A DNA stretch of 64,000 bases, taken from NCBI GenBank assembly GCA_037720595.1, contig JBBJLW010000006.1, forward strand, positions 1 to 64,000, given 5' to 3'. Below the pieces are notes generated by a model. It saw only the letters and a list, made by a program, of their open reading frames with translations. It was not told the origin of the DNA and did no database searches. The stretch's first letter is position 1, and each line of letters starts with the position of its first letter. Positions 49,321 to 58,376 of this stretch are shown here, in pieces. This DNA is from Gaiellasilicea sp037720595. GTDB taxonomy: Bacteria; Actinomycetota; Thermoleophilia; Gaiellales; Gaiellaceae. The translations under genes were made by a program, and so were the position numbers.

Positions 49321-52314
49321 TCAGTCGAGCGCGTCGAGGTCGCGGCGGTAGCGGTCGGCCCAGCGATGCAGTCCCCGTGTGTTGGCACGCTCGACGAGCG
49401 CGGTCAGCAACTCGCGAGCCTCTACCAGGTCACCGAGTAGCGCGCGTACCGTCGCATCGACGTGGTCCAGCTGGTCGGTGACGATGACCATGTCGATCCC
49501 CTTGGCATGAGCCTGGGCGCGTTCGAGGAGCTCGAGCGCCGGGCGACGTTCCCCACCCAGCGCGTGCGCGTAGGCATCCGCCGCGTCGATGACGATCTGG
49601 TCTCCCAGATCGTCATCGGTGGCTACCTTCCTCGCGTGTCTGATCGCGTCGAGCGCTCCCTCTCGGTCGCCGAGATCGCACAGTCCGAGCGCCCAGGTGG
49701 CGAGCGAATTCGCGCGGGCGTAGTGAAGGCCGAGACGCTCCAACTCGAGACACCTCTCGCGGCCCCCCTGTTCGACCGCCGCCGCGTCGCTTTCCAGCCA
49801 AGGGACAATCACACGCGTGTAGTTCCTCACACCAGTGGCAGAAGCCTCCGCGCCCGTCTGGCGGAGGACATCGATCTCCTCCTCGGACGCGGACAGCAGA
49901 TCGTCCCGATCGATGAGTCCGGCGCCGTAGTCTTGGCGTGCCCGGAAGCCCCGGATGGTCGCCGCCAGATGTGGACCACCTCCGTCGAGGATGTCGCCCT
50001 GCAAATCGTCCACCAACCTATGCACCTCGGAGACAGGCGTACCGCTGAAGATCGCGGTCAGAATGGTCGATTTGATTAGCGATCCTTGCATCGCCCTCTG
50101 CCCGGAGTTCCGAAGGACTGTGTATGCCCGCCTGTACGCGCGGTGCGCCTCACCGGCCTGGCACGCCCCCCAGTGGATGAACGCCAGAGCTTCTTCGCAC
50201 AGGGCGACGCCCAGCGGGTTCGTGGTCTCATCGAGAACGCTCCGAGCCTCGTCGAGCTGCGCCAGGAGCTCGGTCAGGGGGGCAATGGTCGGGTCGGCCA
50301 CGACGCGAAGTGCCATAGCCACCGCCGCATCTCGCTCGTCTCCACGCGCCAGCTCGTCGAGCAACGCCGTGACGCGCTCTGTCACACGCTCGCCTCGGAT
50401 CTCGATGAGCGCGTAGACCAATTCCGGGATCAGCCGACGTCGCGCCGACCCGTCTGCCGCGAGCGCCAACGCACGCTCGAGCAGGGAACGGGTGGCGTGA
50501 AAGTCCTCCCGCTCGAAGGCCGCGCGGCCCGCGGCGCCGAGACACGCCGCCGCGCGCATAGCGAGCTCGGAAGCCCTGGGGTCGCCGGGGTCGAGCTCGA
50601 GGCGGTACCGCGCTGCTTGCTCCAGGTGATAACCGACGATCTCCTGCTGTTCGATCAGCTCGCCGTGAGCGTCGAGCCATTCGGCGAACCGTTCGTGCAG
50701 CTCCGCCCGCACAGCTTTCGGGAGCCCCTCGTAGGCCGTATCGCGGATCAACAGATGGCGAAATCGGAACGCGTCATCGCCCACGATCTGGGTGTGATCG
50801 GGCCGGACGAGCTCCTTGCGCATGAGCGAAAGAAGCTGACCCGCGACATCGACTCGCAGCCCATCCGGCGCCAACGCCGCGACCGCGCCGCGATGGAAGA
50901 CCTTCCCCTCCACCGCTCCGCGCTCGATCACGATCCGTTCGTCGTCGTCGAGCGTGTCGAGCCTGGCCTGAAGCAGCGCCTGAATCGTCGGCGGCACCTC
51001 GACCGAACCACCCACCTCGCGAGCGAGCGCCGCCATCTCCTCAAGAAACAGCGGATTCCCCTCAGCGGTTGCCAGAATGCGCGAACGCGTCGCTCCGTCG
51101 AGCACGAGACCCTCGAGGAGCCCGTCGACGAGGGTCACGGCGTCGTCGGCCCCTAGCGGCTCGAGCAAGATCGAGGTGGCGTTGAGCTTCCCTCCACCCC
51201 ACCCAGGGCGGACGTCGAGCAGCTCCGGACGCGCGATGCAAAGCAAGAAGATCGGCGCCTCCCGAGCCCAGTCGGCCAGATGCTCGACGAGATCGAGGAG
51301 CGGCGCCTCCGCCCAGTGGAGATCGTCGAGGACGAGCACGAGCGGCTGGGCCTCGGCGACCCCCTCGAGCAGAGCGCGGGTCGCCAACTGCGTGTCAGCG
51401 GGGGACGAGCGGATCGCCTCGTCCGGGTCAAGCCCGAGCTGCAAAAGGAGCTCGACCAGCGGCCAATAGGTGATCCCCTCTCCGTACGAGAGCGCGCGTC
51501 CCCGCGCAACGGTGGCCCTCTCCCCGATGTGCTCGAGAAAATCGGACACGAGCCTCGATTTCCCGACACCGGCCGGACCGACCAACGTGAACAGCCGACA
51601 CGTTCGACTTGCCACCGCGTCCGTGAAATCGGCGAAGAGGCGCGCTCGCTCTCGCTCCCGACCCACCAGGGGACGATCCATGCGCCGCGCCAGGCCCGCC
51701 GCCGCCGGATCGAGCGAGACCAACCGGTAAGCGGCCACTGGCTCAGGCTTACCCTTCAACACGAGCTCGACCCGCTCGGTCACCACCGCGTCGCGCACGA
51801 GCCGGACGGTCTCCTCACCGAGCAGCACCTCACCCGGCCCCGCAGCCTGCTCCAGCCGCGCACTCACGTTCACGGCATCACCCGTGACGAGCGTGTCGCC
51901 CCGGCCGGACACGACCTCCCCCGTGTTAACGCCGATCCTCGCCTCGAGCCCGAGGTCGTGGACGCTCTGATGCAGCTCCACGGCCGCCCGGACAGCACGC
52001 AAAGCGTCGTTCTCCGAAGAAACGGGGATCCCGAAGACCGCCATCACCGCATCCCCGACGAACTTCTCCACCGTGCCGCCGTGCCGCTCGAGCACGATCC
52101 GCGCACCCTCGTAGTAACGGTTCATCAACGCGCGCAGCGGCTCGGGATCGGTGCGGTCGCCGATCGCAGTCGAGCCCGTCAAGTCGCAGAAGAGAACCGT
52201 GACGACCTTGCGTACCTCACGCGGACCCGGCCCGACCGCGAGCGCGATTCCACACGATGGGCAGAACCCAAACTCATCGGGACTCTCCCGCCCACACTGT
52301 GCGCAAACCGCCAC
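49321..52314 (-). CDS. Zinc-ribbon / class III nucleotide cyclase / AAA ATPase / TPR regulator, copy 2
   Basis: 997 aa from GTG 52314, the same architecture as the 44415 gene. Zinc ribbon CAQCGRESPDEFGFCPSCG, cyclase metal Asp residues in VLFCDLTGST and KFVGDAVMAVFG, NVSARLEQAA, AAA domain with LVGPAGVGKSR and LVLDDLHWAEAP, then TPR helices. The two copies are clearly related but diverged throughout, most in the sensor half. They point toward each other inside the interval bounded by the tRNA-Gly repeats. Confidence 0.88.
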   Translation of the reverse strand: MAVCAQCGRESPDEFGFCPSCGIALAVGPGPREVRKVVTVLFCDLTGSTAIGDRTDPEPLRALMNRYYEGARIVLERHGGTVEKFVGDAVMAVFGIPVSSENDALRAVRAAVELHQSVHDLGLEARIGVNTGEVVSGRGDTLVTGDAVNVSARLEQAAGPGEVLLGEETVRLVRDAVVTERVELVLKGKPEPVAAYRLVSLDPAAAGLARRMDRPLVGRERERARLFADFTDAVASRTCRLFTLVGPAGVGKSRLVSDFLEHIGERATVARGRALSYGEGITYWPLVELLLQLGLDPDEAIRSSPADTQLATRALLEGVAEAQPLVLVLDDLHWAEAPLLDLVEHLADWAREAPIFLLCIARPELLDVRPGWGGGKLNATSILLEPLGADDAVTLVDGLLEGLVLDGATRSRILATAEGNPLFLEEMAALAREVGGSVEVPPTIQALLQARLDTLDDDERIVIERGAVEGKVFHRGAVAALAPDGLRVDVAGQLLSLMRKELVRPDHTQIVGDDAFRFRHLLIRDTAYEGLPKAVRAELHERFAEWLDAHGELIEQQEIVGYHLEQAARYRLELDPGDPRASELAMRAAACLGAAGRAAFEREDFHATRSLLERALALAADGSARRRLIPELVYALIEIRGERVTERVTALLDELARGDERDAAVAMALRVVADPTIAPLTELLAQLDEARSVLDETTNPLGVALCEEALAFIHWGACQAGEAHRAYRRAYTVLRNSGQRAMQGSLIKSTILTAIFSGTPVSEVHRLVDDLQGDILDGGGPHLAATIRGFRARQDYGAGLIDRDDLLSASEEEIDVLRQTGAEASATGVRNYTRVIVPWLESDAAAVEQGGRERCLELERLGLHYARANSLATWALGLCDLGDREGALDAIRHARKVATDDDLGDQIVIDAADAYAHALGGERRPALELLERAQAHAKGIDMVIVTDQLDHVDATVRALLGDLVEARELLTALVERANTRGLHRWADRYRRDLDALD

Positions 52315-52320
52315 GGCGCG

Positions 52321-52326
52321 AGTCTA
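52321..52326 (-). promoter_or_regulatory. -10-like TAGACT for cyclase gene 2
   Basis: Minus-strand TAGACT ends 6 nt before GTG 52314. No good -35 at the standard spacing. Confidence 0.4.
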
Positions 52327-52568
52327 CGACCCGCGAGGAGCGAGCCGCCTGTCATCCAGAAGACCGATCGCGCCCAAGCTGTCGGGTTTGACTCTGGCCA
52401 CGTCGCAACAGGCCAATCCGGCAGGAGGTCGCTGACCCGCTGCCGCTGATCACGCTCAAGCCCCCGTTGCTGCTTGCTTGTAACAGGCGAATCCGCCAGG
52501 TGTGACCATGTGCTTGCGCCTGTTTCCTGTGCAGACGACAACAACACCGATCTAGCAGGGATTTTCGA
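52327..52568. other. Gap left of the second tRNA-Gly fragment
   Basis: No gene recognised in about 240 nt between the cyclase promoter and the att-like repeat. Confidence 0.5.
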
Positions 52569-52610
52569 AGCGGATGATGGGACTCGAACCCACGACCTTC
52601 TGCATGGCAA
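52569..52610 (-). repeat. tRNA-Gly(GCC) 3' fragment, copy 2 (att-like direct repeat)
   Basis: Base-for-base identical to 44039-44080 and in the same orientation, covering tRNA positions 32-73. No 5' half adjoins it. It lies about 230 nt from a degraded conjugative relaxase. Confidence 0.8.
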
Positions 52611-52754
52611 GACTGGGAGGGGCGTCTGCGAGGTCAACGGAACTTCCTCAGAAAGCGGTTCTGGGCAGGGATTTCTAGGCGTTTGCTTCTGCCGAGTTCT
52701 GCGGCTGAAAGTGGCTCTCCGCGCTTCTGCCGTACCATCCACGTACCATGGAAT

Positions 52755-52781
52755 CGTTGCTCGTTCTGTAAACGAGCAACG
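52755..52781. repeat. 11-bp inverted repeat
   Basis: CGTTGCTCGTT / AACGAGCAACG with a 5-nt loop, between the att-like repeat and the relaxase remnant. No T-tract; may be a protein site of the former element. Confidence 0.5.
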
Positions 52782-52841
52782 GTGCTCGCACCTCGGGTGC
52801 ATACGCGTCTCGCCGCTGATCGGTTTCCGACCGGAGCTGGC

Positions 52842-53821
52842 GTGTTGAGCGTGGCGAAGCTGACGGTTGGCCAGGAGGCCTACTACGAGCAGCAGGTCGC
52901 GGCCGGGTTGGACGACTACTACGCCGGCCGGGGCGAGTCACCGGGGATCTGGGCCGGTGGTGGCGGCGAACTTCTCGGCCTTGGTGGTGTAGTCGAAGAC
53001 GGCGACCTCGGCACCCTGCTGGCGCGGCGTCGACCCAGCGAGCGGAACGCAGCTGCCGGCTCCAGTGCGCGAGCGGACGATCACCGTCCGCCTGCTCGAC
53101 GTCGAGAGCGGCGAGTGGCGCGAGGAACAGAAGCGGCTGGCCCCGGTGTCCGGGTTCGACCTCGTCTTCTCGTGCCCGAAGAGCGTCAGCATCCTGCACG
53201 CGCTCACCGACGACGAGCGGGTGCGCCGCGAGATCAGCGAGGCGCACGAGGCGTCCTGGCAAGCGGCGCTCGGCTATCTCGAACGCGAGGCGCCTCGCCG
53301 TCGTTCAGGCGGCTGAGCGCCACCTCGGCGGGACCGTCATGCTCGCCTACCGTCGCGACGATGTCCGCGAGCTCAACGACGCCGCCCGAGCCCTGATGCT
53401 CAGAGCCGGCCGACTCGGACCTCCGCAACGGCACCCGCGGGACTGTTGTCGACCTGGACCTCGCGAGCCAAATTCTCATGATTCGAACGGACGCCGGTGC
53501 CCTCCGCCACATCAACGTCCACTACGCGGCCGAACACCTCGAACATGCCTACGCTTTCACCGGCACGCTGCCCAGGGCGCAACCGTCGACCGCGCTTTCG
53601 TCCTCCTCAGCGACGAGGGCGCCCTTCGCGAGTGGGGCTACGTAGCCTGCTCCCGGGCACGGACCGACACGCGTCTCTACATCGTCGGTGAAGCGCACGA
53701 ACGAGAGACGCACGGACGCGACCTCGGAACGCGAGCCGCCCGGACTCGACCTCGGTCTCTGAAGCGTTTGGGCGGCGCACGCACCATCGGAGCTGACCAA
53801 GATGCTCACAATCACGCGATG
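52842..53821 (+). pseudogene. Decayed MobF/TrwC-TraA relaxase-helicase
   Basis: Starts GTG 52842 with LSVAKLTVGQEAYYEQQVAA, the usual beginning of actinobacterial TraA/TrwC relaxases. A frameshift near 53030 leads to VSGFDLVFSCPKSVSILHAL, the relaxase metal/catalytic region. At about 53290 the reading resumes as VVQAAERHLGGTVMLAYRRD, which belongs to the distant helicase domain, so several hundred codons are missing. Further shifts give DLRNGTRGTVVDLDL and then QGATVDRAFVLLSDEGALRE, with CSRARTDTRLYIVGEA, a RecD-like motif VI region. Clearly non-functional; a relic of a conjugative element. Confidence 0.8.
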
Positions 53822-54539
53822 ATGAACATGCTCTCGGATGCCCACCGCTTGGCCCTGAACACGACCTACGAGCCGTTCCGAGAAGGTGGGGACTGGCCGC
53901 AATACGCATACGTTGACAAGGCGCTCGATCGGAGCGGCTTCGAGATCGAGAAGGTGCTTCCGACGATGCCAGCTGGCCTAATGATTCCCGACCCTGCCCG
54001 GCCCAGCTTTTCCCCCAGCCGCACGAGCAATTGAACCTGACGATCGCAGGCATAGCCGCCTGCGACGGCTCCGAAGACGATCTCGATCTCTTCGTGAGGG
54101 CATTCCGGTTCCTCGTGGAACTGGAGGAGAACCACACGCCGCCGCCTTCAGGTGGGGGAGCCGCTCAGAGCTGGCTCGTCCGAAGTCGGAGCCGCACTCG
54201 GGATGACGAAGGAGGAGGTGAACCGGCTCTACCTCCTCACTCGGCACGAGTTTGGCGTGCTCGGCGGTGGAGGCGGCAACCCCAACGACTGGAGCTTCGA
54301 GATCCCAGTGAATCCGACGTTTCCGCGGCGTCAAGACGATTGACAACTATCTCGAGCGCCGGGTCGTGCCTTCCGCGTACCCTGAGGCGGTCGTGTTCGG
54401 GGAGGTGGGCGACGAGCTGCTCGCGGCCCGCTATCCAGTCCTCGCACTTCTGGCAGCAATCACCGCCCACCCACTCGTGTCGGGCCTCATCCTGCTGATT
54501 GTTGGCGCCATCGTTGCGATTCTGTTCGGAACCGACTGA
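53822..54539 (+). pseudogene. Frameshifted hypothetical protein with C-terminal membrane helix
   Basis: Coding-like segments in successive frames: MNMLSDAHRLALNTTYEPF and WPQYAYVDKALDRSGFEIEK up to about 54010; then LNLTIAGIAACDGSEDDLDL; then LGMTKEEVNRLYLLTRHEFG; then TIDNYLERRVVPSAYPEAV and a terminal helix (LVSGLILLIVGAIVAILFG) to TGA 54537-54539. Three or more shifts would be needed to join them. Cargo of the decayed element next door is a fair inference. No family recognised. Confidence 0.5.
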
Positions 54540-54594
54540 CCAGGCCAACAAACGCGGCGATCAGCTCGGACCTGGCTTGTTCTCGATCCGCTGG

Positions 54595-55342
54595 TCAACG
54601 CGCGCCGATCTGCGGCTTGTGCCGATTCCAGACGAGTGGCCCGTTGACGCTTTCCAGCCGTAATCCGACAGGCGGGCATCGAGTCGGGCAGCCTTCCGGA
54701 TCAGTCCGCCGTCGCTGGGTGTCCGGGGCAACAGCCACGGCCGGCTCTCTCGCCAGAGGTAGGAGCGCCGCGGGAAGCTCGAGACGGGCCGACGCTCCGT
54801 TGATCGTGACCTGCGAGCAGGCCACTTCTCGCGAACTGGCCGCCTTCTGAAAGATGGCGAGGCACGTCTCCTGCAGCACATCCCCGCCGAAGACGCCCGC
54901 GCGAGTATCGACGAATGCGAGGCGAACGGGCGGTGCCTCCCGCGCACGGTAAGCCCGCAGCCGCTGGGAGTACGCGCCGCCGAGGAAGCTGGTGGGAATG
55001 ATTGCGGCGACGACGCCACCCGGCCTCACCCGCTCGACCGCCGCGTGGAGAAACAGCCCGTAACGGTCGGCAGGACCAAAGAGCGTCGCCTGCCAGCGCT
55101 CGCGAGCGGCCAGCGACAGGCGCACCCTTCCGTACGGAGGGTTCAGCACGATCGTCTGCGATTGGTCAAAGGCGAGGTCGAGCCCGCCGCCGACTCGCAG
55201 AAGCCTCGGCAGAGGCTGACGCTCGTGAGGAGGCATGCGACTCCAGAGCGGCAGCAACTCGGCGGCCAGGAGGGCATTGCCGAGCCAAACCGCCATCGGA
55301 TCCAGGTCGGTCCCGCCAAAGCGGGCGGTTACTTCCCGCAGT
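54595..55342 (-). pseudogene. DNA adenine methyltransferase, C-terminal part, cut by an IS
   Basis: On the minus strand the frame from the IS edge reads LREVTARFGGTDLDPMAVWL, then TIVLNPPYGRVRLS, carrying the NPPY catalytic motif of N6-adenine methyltransferases, then GGVVAAIIPTSFLGGAYSQR. It ends at 54595. Motif I lies on the other side of the IS (56278-56744). ATG 55296 is an internal Met, not a true start. Removing the IS and one 3-bp duplicate rejoins both parts in frame. Confidence 0.8.
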
Positions 55343-55345
55343 GCC
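55343..55345. repeat. Target-site duplication GCC, left copy
   Basis: GCC flanks the IS here and again at 56275-56277. The alternative reading is a TAA duplicate just inside these positions, but that would leave an in-frame TAG in the restored methyltransferase gene. Confidence 0.5.
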
Positions 55346-56274
55346 TAAGAGCCTATCCCGGTAGGAAGGGGCCTCTGTCTCGGCGGCGAAGTCTGATCTC
55401 GTTGAGAAACTCGACGAGGGAGGACGATATGGGTCTGGTCAGCAAGGACGATGGGTGGCGGATTCCTGATCCGACCTGGGAGCGGATCGAGCCGCTGCTG
55501 CCGCCGCGTCCGTCGCATCCGCTTGGCTGTCACAACCCGCGCGTGCCTGACCGGGCCGCGCTGGACGCGATCCTGCTCGTGTTGCGCACGGGGATGCAAT
55601 GGAACGCGCTCAACGCGACCGGGATCTGTTCCTCGAGCTCGGCGCATCGCCGCTTCCAGGAGTGGATCGAGGCGGGCGTGTTCGCTGAGTTCTGGCGGCA
55701 GGGGCTGCTCGCCTACGAGGAGCTGCAAGGGATCGAGTGGGAATGGCTGTCCTGCGACGGGGCGATGGGCAAGGCGCCGCTGGGCGGTGCGGCAACCGGC
55801 CCTAATCCCACTGACAGAGCGAAAAAGGGGCGAAGCGATCCGTCGTCTGCGACGGCGGTGGCCTCCCGATCGGGCTCGAGATCGCCGGCGCCAACATCAA
55901 CGACTTCAAGCTCCTCCGCGCGACTCTCGAGAGCATCCTGATCGAGCGACCGGACGCCGAGGAGCAGCCGCCCTGGGGCTTGTGCCTGGACAAGGGCTAC
56001 GACTTCCCCGAGGTCTACGAACTCGCCGACGAGCTCGGCTTCACCCCGCACATCCGTGCCCGCGGCGAGGAGAAGAAAGCGCTCGAGCTCGATCCCGGCT
56101 TCCGCGCCCGCCGCTGGGTGATCGAACGCACCCACTCCTGGCTCAACCGCTTCCGCGGCCTGCTCGTACGCTGGTCAAAGAAACCCGCAAACCACCGCGC
56201 CCTACTCCAACTCGCCTGCGGAATCATCGCCTGGAGAATGGCGACCGCCGAGGGCCAACCGGGATAGGCTCTAA
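55346..56274 (+). mobile_element. IS5-family insertion sequence, 929 bp
   Basis: Bounded by near-perfect 20-bp terminal inverted repeats: TAAGAGCCTATCCCGGTAGG at the left and, as complement, TTAGAGCCTATCCCGGTTGG at the right (18 of 20 match). It contains one transposase split over two frames and interrupts a methyltransferase gene. The ends look intact, so the copy may be recent. Confidence 0.85.
55429..56267 (+). CDS. IS5-family DDE transposase made by -1 frameshift
   Basis: OrfA starts ATG 55429 with GGGAGG about 6 nt upstream: WRIPDPTWERIEPLLPPRPS (DUF4096-like) and first Asp in EWLSCDGAMGKAPLG (about 110). At GCGAAAAAGGGG (55819-55830) the frame must slip by -1 to reach GLPIGLEIAGANINDFKLL, then the second Asp in CLDKGYDFPEV and the Glu in WVIERTHSWLNRFR. 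Unshifted OrfA stops at 55941. The G-AAA-AAG run is the expected slippery site, as in other two-frame IS5 elements. The fusion is about 279 aa. Confidence 0.85.
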
Positions 56275-56277
56275 GCC
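56275..56277. repeat. Target-site duplication GCC, right copy
   Basis: Matches 55343-55345 immediately outside the right inverted repeat. Confidence 0.5.
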
Positions 56278-56744
56278 GGATCGCGTGCGGACTCGACGAA
56301 GCTGCGAAGCGGCGGAATCAGGAGCGCGCCCGCTCCGGCAGCCGGATCGACCATGTAACCGTCCTCGGGCGCCACGGCAAGAACCTCGCGCCACAGCTCC
56401 TCGGCGAGGAGCGCGGGCGTGTAGTGGCGGCCGTGCTGCAATCGCGTCGCCGGATCGAGGGCATCGATGTATGCCTCGCCCAGCTCGTAGGCCGTTTCCT
56501 CGAGCAGCGTTGAAGGGACTTCCTCGATCGCGACCGGAGGACTATCGAGCGCGCGTTCCCAGCCTCGCCACTCAGCGGGCAGCCCGGCGAGGCGCCGCTC
56601 CCACCATCCCGGGATGCGGCTGACCACGTTGAGAACGTCGAGAGAGCGCGTTTCCGTAGGGGCTACAGCAATGACCATCTGAGCAAGGGTAAGGAGAGCG
56701 CAGGACGGTGTCGACGATCGGTGCACACCATCGCGGGCGGCCAT
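56278..56744 (-). pseudogene. DNA adenine methyltransferase, N-terminal part, cut by an IS
   Basis: Minus-strand frame from ATG 56744 (or ATG 56678) to the IS edge. It carries HGRHYTPALLAEELWREVL and motif I in DPAAGAGALLIPPLR, the S-adenosylmethionine site. The frame enters the IS and stops at 56271. With the part at 54595-55342 the original protein would be about 380-405 aa, a solitary methyltransferase or part of a lost restriction system. No endonuclease gene is seen. Confidence 0.8.
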
Positions 56745-56792
56745 CAGCCATCTCGATTCAATGTCTGATTATGCGAGCTGAGGTGCGGCCGG

Positions 56793-57704
56793 CTAGCTGG
56801 AAGCGACGTATCGAACGTCTGCTCTCCTGACTGCATCCTTAACCCACTTCTCGAAGACGCGCGCTTTCTCTTCCTTCAACAGGCGTTCTCGCAGAGCTGG
56901 CTCGATTTCCGAGAGGCGCTTAGTGTGTCTCGGCTGGATTGGTCCAAGTGGACGAATCAGGTACCACGCGTTCTCGTCGAGCTTGAGAGGCGGACCGATA
57001 GCGTTGCCCTCAAGTCGGGCAACGATGTTCCACACTTCCTCGGAAGTACGTTCTCGCTCTACCGTGACGGTCTGTAGGAGCTCGTTGCGAATCTTTCCTT
57101 TCCTTCTCAGCATGGCGAGTGCCCTGCCTCGTGAGGGGAAGGTGGCAAAGGCGATTTGGCGCGAGATGCCGATCGAGAACTTTTTCAAGTGAAGTTGGTA
57201 GTAACGACGTGCCTCGACTTCGGTGATGTACACGTTCTTCGTAGCCATCGAGTAGAGCTTACGTTCCAGAATCTGGCTTCCGATCGCCTCAACGTTCTCG
57301 GAATCAGTGACACCCTTCTGCTCAAGATCTCGACGATACTCCTTCCTATTGCCGTCGAAGATATCCTCTCGAATCTGCTTAAGGCTTTGCCTCAGCTCGC
57401 TCTCTGACACGCGAACTCCGAGCCGGGCGGCCTCCAGCGCAAGGACGCGCCGTCGAACGAGCAGTTGCAGGACACTTTCGCGCAATGATGAGTGGAGCGA
57501 GCTGCTCGGCGTCGGCCAGTCTCTCCGCATGATCTGGTATGCCAGTCGCGTCTGGCGCCAAGCCCGTTCGAACTCGCCCGCAAGTACCGGCGGCGCTCCG
57601 TGCACGGTGGCCAGCACGGCCTTCGACGACGCGTGTGACTCCGATCGCTCGGGTGGTGTGCTTCGAGCACGATCGACCAGTACTGCCGCGCCGAATAGGG
57701 CCAA
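56793..57704 (-). CDS. Membrane-anchored PrsA/SurA-like peptidyl-prolyl isomerase
   Basis: About 303 aa from TTG 57704. The start is uncertain because the frame continues upstream as RKLRPLPPAWAILASS, which would complete the membrane anchor, yet no ordinary start codon is there. After the anchor come a SurA-N-like helical domain (LLVRRRVLALEAARLGVRVSESELRQ) and a parvulin-type region (RQIAFATFPSRGRALAMLRR, WYLIRPLGPIQPRHTKRLSE). It probably aids folding of exported proteins. Base composition is less GC-rich than the core genes. Confidence 0.75.
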   Translation of the reverse strand: MALFGAAVLVDRARSTPPERSESHASSKAVLATVHGAPPVLAGEFERAWRQTRLAYQIMRRDWPTPSSSLHSSLRESVLQLLVRRRVLALEAARLGVRVSESELRQSLKQIREDIFDGNRKEYRRDLEQKGVTDSENVEAIGSQILERKLYSMATKNVYITEVEARRYYQLHLKKFSIGISRQIAFATFPSRGRALAMLRRKGKIRNELLQTVTVERERTSEEVWNIVARLEGNAIGPPLKLDENAWYLIRPLGPIQPRHTKRLSEIEPALRERLLKEEKARVFEKWVKDAVRRADVRYVASS

Positions 57705-57765
57705 CGAACTCGCGAGGATGGCCCAGGCCGGCGGGAGAGGGCGGAGCTTGCGACGCCCGCGGGTT

Positions 57766-57791
57766 CGGAGGGCGGCTGACGCCGCCCTCCG
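57766..57791 (-). terminator. 11-bp hairpin between the I36-like gene and the foldase gene
   Basis: CGGAGGGCGGC / GCCGCCCTCCG with a 4-nt loop, 11 nt after the stop of the inhibitor-like gene on the minus strand. No T-tract. It may end most transcripts and let some pass to the foldase gene. Confidence 0.6.
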
Positions 57792-57802
57792 AAATGTCCG
57801 TC

Positions 57803-58254
57803 CTAGCAGGAGCTGAGGCAGTACGACGACACCTGGTTGTTGAAGACGCTCCCGAGGCTGTAGAAATAGCCACCGGCGTTGTGCGTCTGCTGCGAGCCGC
57901 TTCCGTTGTACCCGGTTGCGACCTTGCCTTGCCAGCCGGTGTTGTTCCGAGCCGACTCCGCCTGTTGTCGAAGCTCGACAGGTTGTACCAGCCCGTCGAG
58001 GTCTTGTAGACCCACTCTCCCGCGTATCCCTCGAGGTCCCACAGGCAGAACCTCCCGCCCGTGCAGTCGCCAAAAGCGAGCGGGCCGACACCGGTGACCA
58101 GCTGACCGCCGTCATAGACGATCGTGTCGCCCACCGGAACTCCGCCAACAGGGAGATCGGCCGGCTGGCCGCCCTCCGCCGAAGCGATTCCGGCAAGTGC
58201 AAGTGCCGCCAGGATCGTTCCGAGCAGAGTGAATGAGCGCAGCATTTTCAGCAT
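57803..58254 (-). pseudogene. Secreted peptidase-inhibitor-I36-like protein with a -1 frameshift
   Basis: From ATG 58254 (AAAGGA 5 nt upstream) a signal peptide KMLRSFTLLGTILAALALAG leads to a mature domain with CTGGRFCLWDLEGYAGEWVY and STGWYNLSSFDN. The pattern (C..G..CL....Y.G, NLSS) recalls the I36 inhibitor family. At about 57964 the reading must shift by -1 to continue as QAESARNNTGWQGKVATGYN and end VSSYCLSSC at 57803. A single lost base accounts for it. Restored length is about 150 aa. Confidence 0.65.
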
Positions 58255-58376
58255 CATGTTCCTTTCGCACGTTGGTGAATCGGAGCAATGAGTGAAGCAG
58301 CCGCAGGCGGAGATGGACGTCGCCAGCCTCGCCTCCTTTCAGAGCATCGTTTCGGGCGTTGACCATGCTCTCTACT

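Noticed and set aside
58112..58366. 84-codon minus-strand ORF starting in the I36 leader
   Set aside because: Runs out of frame through the clearly coding signal peptide of the I36-like gene; a leader peptide cannot be excluded but is not supported.
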